Below, in pieces: positions 35,848-45,894 of a DNA stretch of 64,000 nucleotides. The translations under genes and the position numbers were made by a program. Position 1 is the stretch's first letter; each line of letters starts with the position of its first letter. The stretch lies in contig NC_092670.1 of the NCBI RefSeq assembly GCF_964355755.1, forward strand, positions 26,463,795 to 26,527,794. The letters run 5' to 3'. The notes under the pieces were generated by a model. The model searched no databases. It was given only the letters and a program-made list of their open reading frames with translations, and was not told where the DNA came from. This DNA comes from Antedon mediterranea (taxonomy: Eukaryota; Echinodermata; Crinoidea; Comatulida; Antedonidae).

Positions 35848-36440
35848 TACAGTATTACTATTATGTAAAAATACTGAAATGCATCACGCATTGATAGATA
35901 TTTTCTTATCTTCTCTGATGCATCCACTTTTGGTGTAATGCATAGAGTCGGTCGTAAAGGGAAAAATAATTGAAAAACTGCTACTGTTTGGTATTAACAG
36001 ATTTTGCAAAAGTACTCCATTTTTTGAATATTTTTTTTGTAATCTTTGTAATATTATATTACCTAGAAATTCTAACTACTTAAGGAATATAATTACAATT
36101 TCAAATCATCACAATAGCCTTGGAAATTTGATGTACATTGATTTCTCATGGGAAATATATAAGTTATTCCAAAATAATCACAATTTTGTTATTCTTTATA
36201 TTATTAGGCCTATGTGTATTCAATGGTAATATACAACTTTGCTGTGGCTGGATGAGGTATGTGTTGCTGTGTTAAATAAATTAAATAAAACTATTTCTTT
36301 GCATTTAAAATCTATATACATTACCAATAAAACTTCTCTATGTTAATTAAAATTGAATCAATCCACAATTAGATTGCAGAAACATACTTCTATTTATTTA
36401 TTTATTTATTTATATTGTTTATGACTGCAGAACATAGCTT
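35848..36440. other. Anonymous A+T-rich non-coding DNA
   Basis: It holds an ATTT microsatellite at about 36391-36412 and nothing else recognisable. Confidence 0.55.
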
Positions 36441-36544
36441 TGGGCTGGGCTCTATAATTGTATATTACATAGCCTATGTAAATACGCTAACGTGATTGGT
36501 TGAAACTGCATCACATGACTACCGCTGCGAGGATCGTAAATCGT

Positions 36545-36665
36545 ATATATCCTCGAGAACGCTGATATTGACTGTGTAATTTTCGCGTAATTATCGTGTC
36601 CCCTGTCATTAAACATATAGATTCTCGAGTACGATGATATTGACTGTGTAATTTTCGTGTGCCAA
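36545..36665. repeat. Local direct duplication of about 45 bp
   Basis: CTCGAGAACGCTGATATTGA and CTCGAGTACGATGATATTGA, each followed by CTGTGTAATTTTCG, occur about 77 bp apart. This is a two-copy local duplication flanking unrelated sequence. Confidence 0.75.
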
Positions 36666-36699
36666 CACTCGCGTTGCCGATAAATAAACAAAAGTCATC

Positions 36700-36775
36700 A
36701 ACTCGATCTTGAACTCGGGTGGAATTGTCACTCCATCGCAAGACAACGCTTCAACCGCTGCGCCACGGAAGTTGC
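36700..36775 (-). ncRNA. tRNA-like sequence (SINE head or tRNA pseudogene)
   Basis: On the minus strand TTCCGTGGCGCAGCGGTTGA (36770-36751) matches a pol III A-box region closely, and CCCGAGTTCAAGATCGAG (36719-36702) resembles a B box. The duplicated segment at 36545-36665 lies just 3' of it in the minus orientation, so the two may form one SINE-like element. No full cloverleaf. Confidence 0.45.
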
Positions 36776-37204
36776 TTGAAGAAATTAATCATCTAAACTA
36801 TTTAAACTATAGCGCCCTCATTTGTTATAAGTCCACCCTAAATGTGATGAAACACCGTTTGTGATTGGTCAATACTCACGGTAGTAACCTAGTAACTAGT
36901 ACGCGCTGAACATCCGGTGATTCGGCTCCTCGAAGATCGAGAAGAAGACGAATTGTTTATTCGGCCTACCTGATTATAATATTATTATTTTTAATAGGCT
37001 TATTGATGGAAATTCTTCTGTTAATTTAAACGACCTAGGCCTAAGTGAATATTTTATTGCCAAGGAATCATTAATTAGTAATTATCTGTATATTATTCTT
37101 CGCAAGGTAAGGTGTCTAGGCAGGCTTGTTTAAATACAATACAAATACTAGGCCTATAGGAGGCCTAGCCTAGCTTCACCCAACCCAGCAGACTTGTTCT
37201 TGGC

Positions 37205-37330
37205 TATATAATATAACAGATATTGCCTTTTATATCTGTAAAATATAAGATTTAACATCCCCTCGGGATGATATTATGTTCTCGGGAATTATATATTTCC
37301 TCGAACATAATATCTTGGCAATATCTGTAT
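37205..37330 (-). mobile_element. Fragment of the long-TIR element seen at 31150-31765
   Basis: Blocks TATAATATAACAGATATTGC, CTTTTATATC, AAAATATAAGATTTAACATC and GATGATATTATG correspond to one arm of the 31-kb element. A local hairpin GATATTATGTTC/GAACATAATATC follows. The other arm is not found nearby. Confidence 0.6.
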
Positions 37331-37667
37331 AATAAATTGTATAAATTAGATCTGATGTTAAAATAAAAGACTTTAAGAAAATATTGGGTCTTTCTCTATT
37401 GTATTTTATATAACACCTAATTAGATTCCTATCTTTTATTGTGGGCCACATGATAAAAAGTAAGTGCCCTATTAATACCCTCCACATATCGCGGTGTATT
37501 CATATTTTTTTATCAGCTGAAGCCCGGACAGCGCAACCCTTAACAACATTATAACAACAATGCTTGCGCATGTTCAAGCGACAGCGCGTGGATTACTACT
37601 TATTGGTGGAAGACCAGAATTATGCGAGACCTCTCTTAACAACAACAATCGCGATCTTTGGTTATAG

Positions 37668-37877
37668 TTTTACTCCGTTGTTGGTGAAGATGAAATTGCT
37701 AAATTACATGAAGATGCAACCTCAGAAAACAAATCAAGTATGCGATCAGCGGGCTATATAGTAAATACCTTCTTCAGATGTTTAAAAAAAATACCAAATA
37801 TCCTAGCCTATCCCAAGGCCTTTCAATCTAAATCAAATGAAGCCTACCCTAGGCCTACGTCCTTTCATTTAATCTGA
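37668..37877 (+). pseudogene. Possible DUF3504/tyrosine-recombinase-like N-terminal fragment
   Basis: After a TAG at 37665-37667 a frame of about 69 codons runs to TGA at 37875. Its start, FYSVVGEDEIAKLHEDATSE, resembles the N-terminal motif of KIAA1958/ZMYM-like DUF3504 proteins and related mobile recombinases, which typically read F-x-x-V-S-E-D-E-I-x-x-L-x-x-x-A-x-x-x-x-T-x-x-S. The rest (residues 23-45) keeps a plausible amphipathic pattern, then degrades. There is no ATG at the front and no recombinase core. The match is from memory of the family pattern and short, so it may be coincidence. Confidence 0.3.
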
Positions 37878-38154
37878 ATGAGACGACAAGAATCTATTAG
37901 AGATGTAATATAAAACAAATAAGGCCAAATAATAAAATATACATGTTTCTCGTCTGGACTTTTTCAAAAAAGGCAGGAGGCGGCAAATTTTTATTTTTGC
38001 TATTTTTTCACTATTATTTTGAGAATACATGTCACATGATTGTATGTTGTATTTTATTTTCTTTATTCACCCGATTTTACATATGCCTATAGCTATTTTT
38101 TATAAAATGGCCACATGCTCACAAAATATTTATAATTGTATTATTTATTAAAAA

Positions 38155-38778
38155 CCTTTTCGCTACGTTTTTCAGATCTAATTAAGATCACAAACTATAT
38201 TTAATGTAAAAATAATACTATATGGTCCTATTGCGATAACTTTTTTCGTCTTTAAATGGTTAAAATGTGAAAAACTAGTCGATTCTAATAATTATAGCGG
38301 CCCGCTATAAATCCCAAAATGCATTGCGCGCGGATTGATAGTTTTGTTTTTCTTCTGTAAATCACCCACTTTTCGATCGAACGTGAGGCCAAAACAAATG
38401 GAAGACTCATAACTTTTCAGTCAAAATACAGGGTTTTCCTCAATTTGTATCAACGAAATCTGGCAAAAAGCGAAAGATGCAGCAACTATACAACGTCAGG
38501 TTAGGTATATAGCTAGCGTACGATGTTTGTACGTTACTGATGTTTACCAGCTAGGCCTACAAAACTAAGCCTAGCTAGACTAGGCCTAAAGACCGTCCAC
38601 AAGAGGTCATTCGCCGCAAGCTACTTAGGTAGTGCATTGTTTCTCACTTTTTATCATAATTTACCATAAAACGTACATTTAAGACAAGGAATGACCTGGT
38701 TCAATGTTTTTAAAGTAATATATGTATTATTTTTACAAAACGTCACAAATTGTAGGGAAGGGTCTTTAAGTGTAGGCC
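38155..38778 (-). mobile_element. MITE-1, near-complete copy
   Basis: In reverse orientation to 24711-25447 it carries every MITE-1 landmark, including AGCGGCCCGCTATAAATCCC, CTTTTCGATCGAACGTGAGG, ACAGGGTTTTCCTCAATTTG, GCTAGCGTACGATGTTTGTA and GACAAGGAATGACCTGGTTC. The right end GTAGGGAAGGGTCTTT matches the terminus seen at 60052 in inverse. Confidence 0.82.
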
Positions 38779-38997
38779 AACTTGCTATCCTGCTGGAGTT
38801 CTAAAATAAGGTGTTTTTTAAAATTTTGTGTATTTCTATCTGTATCTGTATCCGTAACGTACAATCACCATCTCTGGTTATCGCGTAAGTTGGTTAGGGT
38901 CATGTGCTAAAATGTTAATTTATAGCAAAGTGTGCTTTTGAGAAATTACTTTCGATGTCAATAGTGTTAGTTGGTCTTTAAAAGACCGCGTAATTTT

Positions 38998-39152
38998 TGT
39001 TTGCGCATCATGAAAACATAACCACATCGATTCCTGGCCATAAGGAATATACTCTGAAAAATTGACTTAACTAGATGAAACTGATATCAAGATAATTGAT
39101 TGATTGATTGATTGAACATAGGTTATATGCATGATAATGCATATAACCTAAT
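38998..39152 (-). mobile_element. Helentron-like 5'-end fragment
   Basis: The reverse complement matches 31925-32150: left-end palindrome (GGTTATATGCATGATAATGC then ATATAACC), a GATT microsatellite, TTATCTTGATATCAGTTTCA, and CCTTATGGCCAGGAATCGAT then GTGGTTATG. Only the first about 155 bp of the element remain. Confidence 0.65.
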
Positions 39153-39333
39153 TATTAACAATATCATATCCTCAAACTAATACACAGTAGGCCTAATTCT
39201 TGTAGTAAGGCTTTGTGTTTTATTTGGTGTAATATTTTGTCAACGCTATAAAGCTATTAAAAAACACCACAGTGTATAAGCATAGGATAGAAATAGGCTT
39301 TGAAACATTTTTTTCACTAGCCTCCATACATAC

Positions 39334-39402
39334 GCGATCGTCTATAGATTGCTGTCTCTCGAGTCTCTCCATTTCGTCGGATACTGTTGGGGTACCTAGC
39401 AT
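39334..39402 (-). CDS. Candidate initiating coding exon B (23 codons)
   Basis: A minus-strand ATG at 39402-39400, directly preceded by an in-frame TAA, opens MLGTPTVSDEMERLERQQSI followed by DDR. A donor-like GTATGT follows at 39333. The translation is rich in Glu, Asp, Arg and Gln, unlike chance frames in this window. The exon would end in phase 0 like candidates A and C. The site (CGC before GTATGT) is only a moderate donor; without splicing the frame continues to a 60-codon ORF ending at 39220. No protein family is recognised. Confidence 0.28.
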
Positions 39403-39409
39403 TTATTGT

Positions 39410-40160
39410 TGTTTTTCATAGCTTTAGAATCGAACAATGTATGGACAGCATCATCTTTTAAAATGCAGCGGGGTTTTATTTTTAAAAACTATGCTTTCAA
39501 GTCTTTCACATATCAATCTTTATCGAAATGCTCACTGCAAATTCAACTGGCCTACGCATTTACTAGCGGTGGATGGTTTTACATTAGCTGCATTGTGTTG
39601 AGTCATTTCCATAGAATTTCCTTATTTTGTAGTGGCAAAGAATGAAAATGTATCCCTTTTTTTTGTATAACCTTCAATAGTGCACCCTGGTGCCAGACAG
39701 CATTATTAAATACTGTAAAGTATAAACAATTTTCAATTTCATTATATGCCAGCATACTGCGTGTGTATCATTGCGATAAAAGATTTGTGACATAAAGTCC
39801 TTGCTTATTACCTAATAACTCTTTAATTAATTAAAGAAAGCTCATTTTTAAAAAAAGTCTTAATCTTTAATTTTATACATATTTACAGTATGTAACTCTA
39901 AATTTTACCAGTTCAGGTCGCCTCTAAAGTGCCGGCTTTGGACCAGAGCAAAGCCTTGATGGGGGCCAGAGGCGAAACCCTTATAACGCTAAAAAGGGAA
40001 ATTCAATGACTATAGGCCTAGTTTAAACTTTTTTTGGAAGATTCGACATTTATTTTATTTAAATAAGTAATTTTCTCATTTGATAAACAAATAACAAACT
40101 AGATTACAATGAAACTTCACTTACTTCCATTTTAGGAATTAGCTGATGTAAAACCAACTC
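39410..40160. other. Anonymous non-coding DNA
   Basis: No supported gene or repeat. A G+C-richer patch at about 39915-39980 (CGCCTCTAAAGTGCCGGCTT) stands out slightly but has no interpretable frame. Confidence 0.45.
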
Positions 40161-40167
40161 TATCTTA

Positions 40168-40275
40168 TCAATATTCATCAGCTAGACCTTTGAGCATATG
40201 TGGTCTGGTACATTGGCCATTTTTTGTAACATAAAAACAGTAACATGGCTTTCAAAATGCTGGCCAATTAATTCA
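40168..40275 (+). repeat. 108-bp direct duplicate, copy 1
   Basis: About 108 bp (starting AATATTCATCAGCTAGACCT) recur at 41295-41402 in the same orientation with few differences: a TGTG insertion, CCATT/CTGTT and small changes. The flanks do not match. No target-site duplication or terminal repeat was identified. Confidence 0.9.
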
Positions 40276-41294
40276 CAATTTAAATATTATATGTAAATTA
40301 CATGTAAATTTCAGTTTTTGCTGGTTTAAAATTTCCTAGCAGTTGCTTTTATTTTTGGTAATTATGTAGATGTATTTTGGTTTTTAATGTCCTGCAGGAC
40401 ATTATTACTTGTCACCCGGAGATGTGCATTGCCCTTAAGTAGTAGAAACTTCCTTTCACAAAAGAGACCTTGCATTGTATTTGCTTGGCTGAGATGGCAA
40501 CTTTATATCTTAGTTTATTTCCTTCTTAAAGATGTATTTTCCCCAAACAACATGAAAAATGAAAATTAATAAAATCAGATTTGATTAGGCCATTTTCAAA
40601 TTTTAATAAAGTTAATGAAATAAAATATGAAAAAAATGTGTTTTCACTTATTATAAAAAGACAAAATAAACAGTTCAATTCTATAAATACTATATTTTGC
40701 TTTAAAATACATTTTTTCAGTTAAATCAATTTTTTTCCATCAAATTTATGGTCAAGGTTGATATTACTATTATGTGACAATTACTACAATGATAACAATT
40801 TTTAGACAGACAATGTATCTTTTTAAAATTTAAAATGAATACAATAACTATATGTGTGGGTTAGCTTGTAATGCATTTATTGTTGTTTAATTTGTTACAT
40901 GGCCTTCATTACTAGTATTTCATATATGGTACGATATCTAATTTTATTAAGATGTTTCTATTTTTATAGCAATTTTAACTAATTTTTAGTCATTTGTAAT
41001 ACATTTCATTTCAGTCCTTGACTGTCGTTTTGTAATATATTTTTATATACCGAATAAATAAAAAAAAAAAAAAAATATATAACTAAAGCATCAAATTTTT
41101 TTTTTTTTATAAATAAATAATTTACTGTTATAATATGATTATATTTCAAGTATAATGAGCCTGCTTCTATTAAAAAACTGGTTTACAAATTTTGTATAAC
41201 AATGATCATGTTGCAGTCTAATTTTTACTCTAAATTAAACATGGTTTCCCATTTGACGATCATTATTTATATCCACAGAGAGTAGTCAAAAGTA
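40276..41294. other. Anonymous DNA between the two 108-bp duplicates, with a poly(A)-tailed terminus
   Basis: A+T-rich throughout. At 41045-41075 the sequence ACCGAATAAATAAA runs into about 17 A residues, resembling the LINE 3' end at 19930-19945 (ACCGAATAAATAATAATG), so a LINE tail without coding sequence may lie at about 40950-41075. Confidence 0.45.
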
Positions 41295-41402
41295 ATATTC
41301 ATCAGCTAGACCTTTGAGCATATGTGTGGTCTGGTACATTGGCTGTTTTTTGTAACATAAAAGCAGTAAACATGGCTTTCATAATGCTGGCCAATGAATT
41401 CA
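41295..41402 (+). repeat. 108-bp direct duplicate, copy 2
   Basis: Partner of 40168-40275. Both contain AGCTAGACCTTTGAGCATAT, GGTCTGGTACATTGGC, TTTTTTGTAACATAAAA and ATGCTGGCCAAT. Similar high identity over exactly the same limits suggests a short interspersed element rather than a chance duplication. Confidence 0.9.
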
Positions 41403-42285
41403 TTTGAACCAGTATTTAACCCAGTTATTTTGGAATTTGTCAGTTTCCTTTGGAAACAAAGAAAATAAAGATAATTTATTTACACAATATATAACAGGTT
41501 ATAACAGAAGAGTAAACAAATCAGAAACTGGCTGACAAAAAATGAATGCCAATGTAGTGTATTTATTGATGAATTGAAATGGCAGTCTACCACCAGTTAT
41601 CAGATAAGTTTCAGCTAGCACTGTGCATGTATTTACTTTCTGTCAATTCTAGTATCAGTGAAAAGCTATAGTAAAAAAGCAATGTAATTACAAGATGCAT
41701 TTAATTAGATTAACAGATGGGCTCATCACTCCTATGGGACAGATTCTTGATTACAAAGGAAGTTATCTATTTAAAAAAGTACTTTTTTAAAGTTGTGTTA
41801 CTAAGTAGACAATTGACAGATTTAATGACAATGGGTAAATTTGTTGTTTGTTTTTAGTTTATTGGCTCCTAAACTTAATTTGTTTTAAATATTTATATAT
41901 CTATTCATCTAAAAATCATTTTATTTAATTTAAACTAAATATACTGAAAATGGACTATGAAACTTACTATTTTTTGGCAACAGCTATACATAAATATGTA
42001 TTGATTAGGTGGAATGACAAAAGTACAGAATAAAACATTCTGGTTTAAACAAGATGAAATACAGTAAAGGTACCAACAGTACAGAATTTCAAAGTGAATA
42101 TTTTAGAATAATGAAAAACCATTAGTAAATTTCCGTATTCATAAACCAAATACTAGTGTTAGTTTTAGCCAGTAAGTTAAGATTGAAACACTATCTAAAG
42201 CAGTTTCATGGTAACTTACGATGGTGGTACTATTTCCTTTGTTAATGTTATATTTATAGTAAATATTATTATTTTATAGTATATA
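41403..42285. other. Anonymous A+T-rich non-coding DNA
   Basis: No supported gene, RNA or transposon end. Confidence 0.55.
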
Positions 42286-42289
42286 TAGT

Positions 42290-42430
42290 TTTATATAACA
42301 CCTATATAAATTCCTGTCATTTGATTGGACGAATGTGGGTCACATGGCGTGCAATAGTACGCACTATTCAACGATCGTTAAATAGTACTTTTTGAAACAT
42401 TTTTGTTTGTTATTTAGATGTTATATAAAA
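42290..42430. mobile_element. MITE with TTTTATATAACA termini (about 140 bp)
   Basis: The left end TTTTATATAACACCTA and the right end TAGATGTTATATAAAA are inverted repeats. The interior (CCTGTCATTTGATTGGACGA, GTGGGTCACATGG) resembles 37404-37455 (TTTTATATAACACCTAATTA, GTGGGCCACATG), a second, partial copy. Confidence 0.6.
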
Positions 42431-42591
42431 CAAATAATGAATGTTTTGTATTCGTGTAATGGTACAAATAATGGCACTTGGTGAATGATGAAAGGTTATA
42501 TCAACTCGGCTTTGCCTCGTTGATATAACCTTTCATCATTCACCTCGTGCCATTATTTGTACCATTGCACTCATAAACATTCATTATTTGT
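42431..42591. mobile_element. Foldback element: long near-perfect inverted repeat
   Basis: Two arms of about 76-78 nt around GGCTTTGCC mirror each other almost completely: outer CAAATAATGAATGTTT/AAACATTCATTATTTG, middle TGGTACAAATAATGGCAC/GTGCCATTATTTGTACCA, inner AATGATGAAAGGTTATAT/ATATAACCTTTCATCATT. A single strand would form a very stable hairpin. The outer arm has a relative at 1506-1545. No protein is encoded. Confidence 0.9.
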
Positions 42592-42706
42592 ATAATAGTT
42601 CATGGATCTTAGTAAAAGCACAATCAAATATTTTTTTTAAATTAACAATTTTTTTATCAAATTTATTAAACTTAAAAAAATCATAAAAAATAATCACTAT
42701 TTTGCT

Positions 42707-42761
42707 ATTGACAGTGTATTGACAGTGTATTGACAGTGTATTGACAGTGTATTGACAGTGT
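42707..42761. repeat. 11-bp microsatellite-like array, 5 exact copies
   Basis: ATTGACAGTGT is repeated five times without error, followed by a partial AGTGT. No coding or regulatory meaning is evident. Confidence 0.97.
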
Positions 42762-42915
42762 AGTGTAAAAGTAAAAGTGTGATAGAGAATTCCCTAAAAA
42801 GGGGTTCTACTGTAATTCACTGAAATGTTACATTTATAAAACCCTAAGCAAATCTGATACTGTATATAATTCATTTCTTATTAATCACAATTAAGCATAC
42901 AATATGTAATGATAC

Positions 42916-43041
42916 CTGATAACGTGATCGCTGGCCATATTTGGCATTCATGTGCATATAAGCTGATCCACGAAGTGATGGTCCCATCAGTAACATTCTA
43001 TGAGGTTTTTCTGACTGGTTCATTGTTCTATATCCAGGCAT
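42916..43041 (-). CDS. Candidate initiating coding exon C (42 codons)
   Basis: On the minus strand ATG at 43041-43039, two codons after an in-frame TGA, opens 42 codons: MPGYRTMNQSEKPHRMLLMG, then PSLRGSAYMHMNAKYGQRSR, then YQ. The last codon is CAG, followed at 42915 by GTATCA, a good 5' splice site. The exon ends in phase 0. The composition (Gly, Ser, Arg, Met, Tyr, Gln) is unlike chance frames in this A+T-rich DNA, and this is the most protein-like non-transposon frame I found. Several in-frame ATGs could serve as start. No domain or family is recognised. The overlapping plus-strand 60-codon frame has less natural composition. Confidence 0.38.
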
Positions 43042-43776
43042 TAGTCAAAACAATATCAATTTCAGCTTGTCAAAATAGATACAACTATTGAAACTTCCTA
43101 CACTGAAACTTCAACTGTGATTTAAATTGAGAATTCTGTCCACTCTGCTGCAACTGAAAAGAATTTGGCTTTCCTTTTCAATTGATTACTATTTGACTTT
43201 GTTGATTTTTGACTTGAGGACTTATTCATTGGTAAATGGTATGGATTGCAGTAAAAAAAAAGATTTGAAAAGATAAAGGACCCATTGATCAGCCTTACAA
43301 ATACATATAATCTGACAAGAGGACATATCCTGGAATGGTCGATTAATAAAACAGGGACAAACTAAACTAATATTACTAGCAGCATACTGTATATTATAGA
43401 TGCTTTTTTCTTCAAATTTTATGTAATAAATATAATGGTCAATGACAAAAGTGGTAGGTATATATATATAAATTTAAGTAATGGCAAAATTTGGTAAATC
43501 GCGTGTTACTTCTTTAATTTTTACTTGATGGTATATAAAGTTGGTTAGAATCTCGGTACTGATTTTAACCACCTGATGTAACCCTGTTTACTATATAAAT
43601 CGAGTTAGATAATTAGTTATTGACAATTAAAACGAATTTAGGTTCAGATATAGTATTGCAATACTTAGACATTACTGTAAATATGTAAACCATTTTTGGT
43701 TGCCATTTGAAGCGCAATTTTTTTAGTGTGAGTGTGGGTACTGTTAGATATATAAAGACATGTAAAAATACACTTA

Positions 43777-44657
43777 GGGTATGTTCAGACTCACGGAGTT
43801 ACGGTGGAGTTATCTACGCAAGGCGTACGGTAATCCGTGGCATTAAAAGTCAAGGTGTTCAGACACAACGATTAGCATTCCAAACGTCTTGCGTTTAAAG
43901 CGGAAGTTCCGTCATACCGAAACGGCCGATGGGATACATACACAATAACAACAACAGAGAGCTGAGAGTGACACGCGCGAAAGTTTACAACACTAGCTAG
44001 GCCTAGCAATATAATACAATGTTACCTTCAAATGTAATGGTTTTTTTGCCGATTTTTTTTGCAAATCCTTACAGAAGATAGTAATTTCGAACATAATTAT
44101 TACACGGACAATGACTTTGCCATTATTTGTATGATTTTAATTAATTTTGTGAAATCATGTCACCGACGCCAACTTCGTCAGGAAGAATTTTGCAGTTTAG
44201 ATGCAATTTCTTTAAAAACAGCCATCTTGTTGCAGGCGCTAGCTTTCCAATTCTTAATTTCTATCTTGTCTATAAATTCAGGGCTGCCCCATAATGAAAT
44301 CAAATCAGCCACTTCTGTACTTTTCCATGTAACACGTTTCATTTTAATTCGAATGTTGCTGTTGATCTAGGCTAGCTCGAGGAATAGCTATATTGTTTTG
44401 CTATTAAAAAAAACCTCGCGAATAGACTGCTGCTAATTGCGGTCGTGTCTTTTCATTGGCTGACGTTGACCGGAGGTTGAAATCACTGATGCATCAATGG
44501 ATTAGCCTTATGAAATCTACCCTCTCCCGCTGGAGTTATTAACGCCACTGGCGCGGAGTAACAGCTCCCTAACGCTAATCCGCGGCATGGTTCAGACACA
44601 AAAATATGTACGCCGCGTACATAACTCCACCGTAACTCCGTGAGTCTGAACATACCC
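43777..44657 (-). mobile_element. PIF/Harbinger element 2 (881 bp, carries a Myb-like ORF)
   Basis: It is bounded by 43-bp terminal inverted repeats with one mismatch (start GGGTATGTTCAGACTCACGG) and flanked by TTA at 43774-43776 and 44658-44660. The termini are related to those of element 1 (GTTCAGAC, ACGGAGT). Outside the element, GTGAGTGTGGGTACTGTTAG (43727) and GTGAGTGTGGGTGGCCCTAC (44664) are matching flanks, so it sits within a short pre-existing direct duplication. No DDE transposase is present; a minus-strand Myb/SANT-like frame is. Confidence 0.88.
44178..44342 (-). CDS. Myb/SANT-like protein of PIF element 2 (54 aa)
   Basis: The frame runs from ATG at 44342 to TGA at 44180-44178. 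Signature residues: TWKSTEVADLISLWGSPEF (residues 5-23), IEIKNW (27-32), NKMAVFKEIASKL (38-50). It aligns with the 58-residue protein of PIF element 1 with no gap in the core: both keep STEV/ETEV, LISLWGSPEF, KNW and NKM, and both end in Ser-Ser then a stop. Residues and codons differ at many positions, so the copies are old relative to one another, yet both frames are open. As in element 1, the third helix expected for a complete Myb/SANT-like domain is absent. Likely role: DNA-binding accessory protein of the transposon or a truncated derivative. Confidence 0.6.
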   Translation of the reverse strand: MKRVTWKSTEVADLISLWGSPEFIDKIEIKNWKASACNKMAVFKEIASKLQNSS

Positions 44658-44884
44658 TTATTACTGTGAGTGTGGGTGGCCCTACTGTTAGATATATAAA
44701 CGTACAATATACAAATAAACTTTATTACTGGCAGTTGCTTGCTCAACATTTGTATTAATTAATTACAACAAAATATAAATGTTGTGTGTAGTTTACTATT
44801 TCAATCAACAAAGTATTAAATCGCAAATGTGTTACTGTATCAAGTGGTATTTATTTATAGGCCTATAAAACATAAACAAATATT

Positions 44885-45492
44885 TCGTTACTGAGTGGAT
44901 AACGAATATATTTGGTTATCCGAACTTGGTGGATACCCCCTTGTTATTGTCAGGATCTTTTTTTTTTTCTGTCTTTTTCTTATTCTTCTTTCTTTCCACG
45001 AATTTTGTCTGCAGCATATCTCTAATTCTTGATTCTAATTCGTTAACATGGAAGATTGTATAACTTTGTCAGAAGATTGAACTATCTATTGATGTGCAAG
45101 AAACTTTGTTATATGACTTTAGAGTTGCGCAGCAGCAATAAATTTTTATGTGCACGGTGCACAGGTAGCGCTAAAAAGGCCTTTTCTAGTAATTGTATCC
45201 AAATTCTTCAACAGATAATTCCCTTCCAAATTTGCTATCTACGTGTTTCATTATGATGACGTCATCATGTTAAAAATTTAAATAAAAGGCGGGTTCCGTT
45301 ACTTCCACCTATTCTGCAGTGTATGTAGTGTGTGTACAGTATTGTATACTGTATATATACTTAGACACAAAATAGAGAGGGCACACAAACATTTTATTTT
45401 CTTCAGGTCACAATGGCATAATCGTTTTTCTATGTGCAATATTGTAATGCATGACGTGACCGTAGCGTCCATATTGACGAGTTCAAATCTAG
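44885..45492 (+). mobile_element. Helentron-like element, short decayed copy
   Basis: The left block GGTTATCCGAACTTGGTGGA then TACCCCCTTGTTATTGTCAG matches 9930-9966 inverted. The right part (CTATTCTGCAGTGTATGTAG, AGAGAGGGCACAC, CAGGTCACAATGGCATAAT) matches 10800-10960. It ends with a weak CGTC/GACG hairpin (45466-45479) and CTAG at 45489-45492 followed by T. Confidence 0.55.
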
Positions 45493-45894
45493 TTAAAAAT
45501 TGTTACTCTTTTTTTCCCCCTTTCCTCATCCCTCAACCCTCAACCCTATTATTACATACAAAATACAAATTGGGTTTGTTTAAATGAGTCCAAATAACAA
45601 ATTTAGACTTATTTTATGACAAGTTTCTCTTTTGGAAGTAGGCCTAATTCCCAGGGTGCTTATTTTATTTGACTACATAAATCATCGTGTCTATTTATTC
45701 GACAATGTATTATACGTATTATGCAGTACGTACATTTGAAATCACCAGTGTTTTTGTTTACGCTGAAATTACTGTGTATTCGAGAACCATCTGTGGTCAC
45801 GACCTAGATGGTATTCAAGCAAAGTGAGCGTACCATTTAGTTTTAAATAATTTACAGTACTTAGTTTTTGCTTAATATATTATTATGGTAATCA

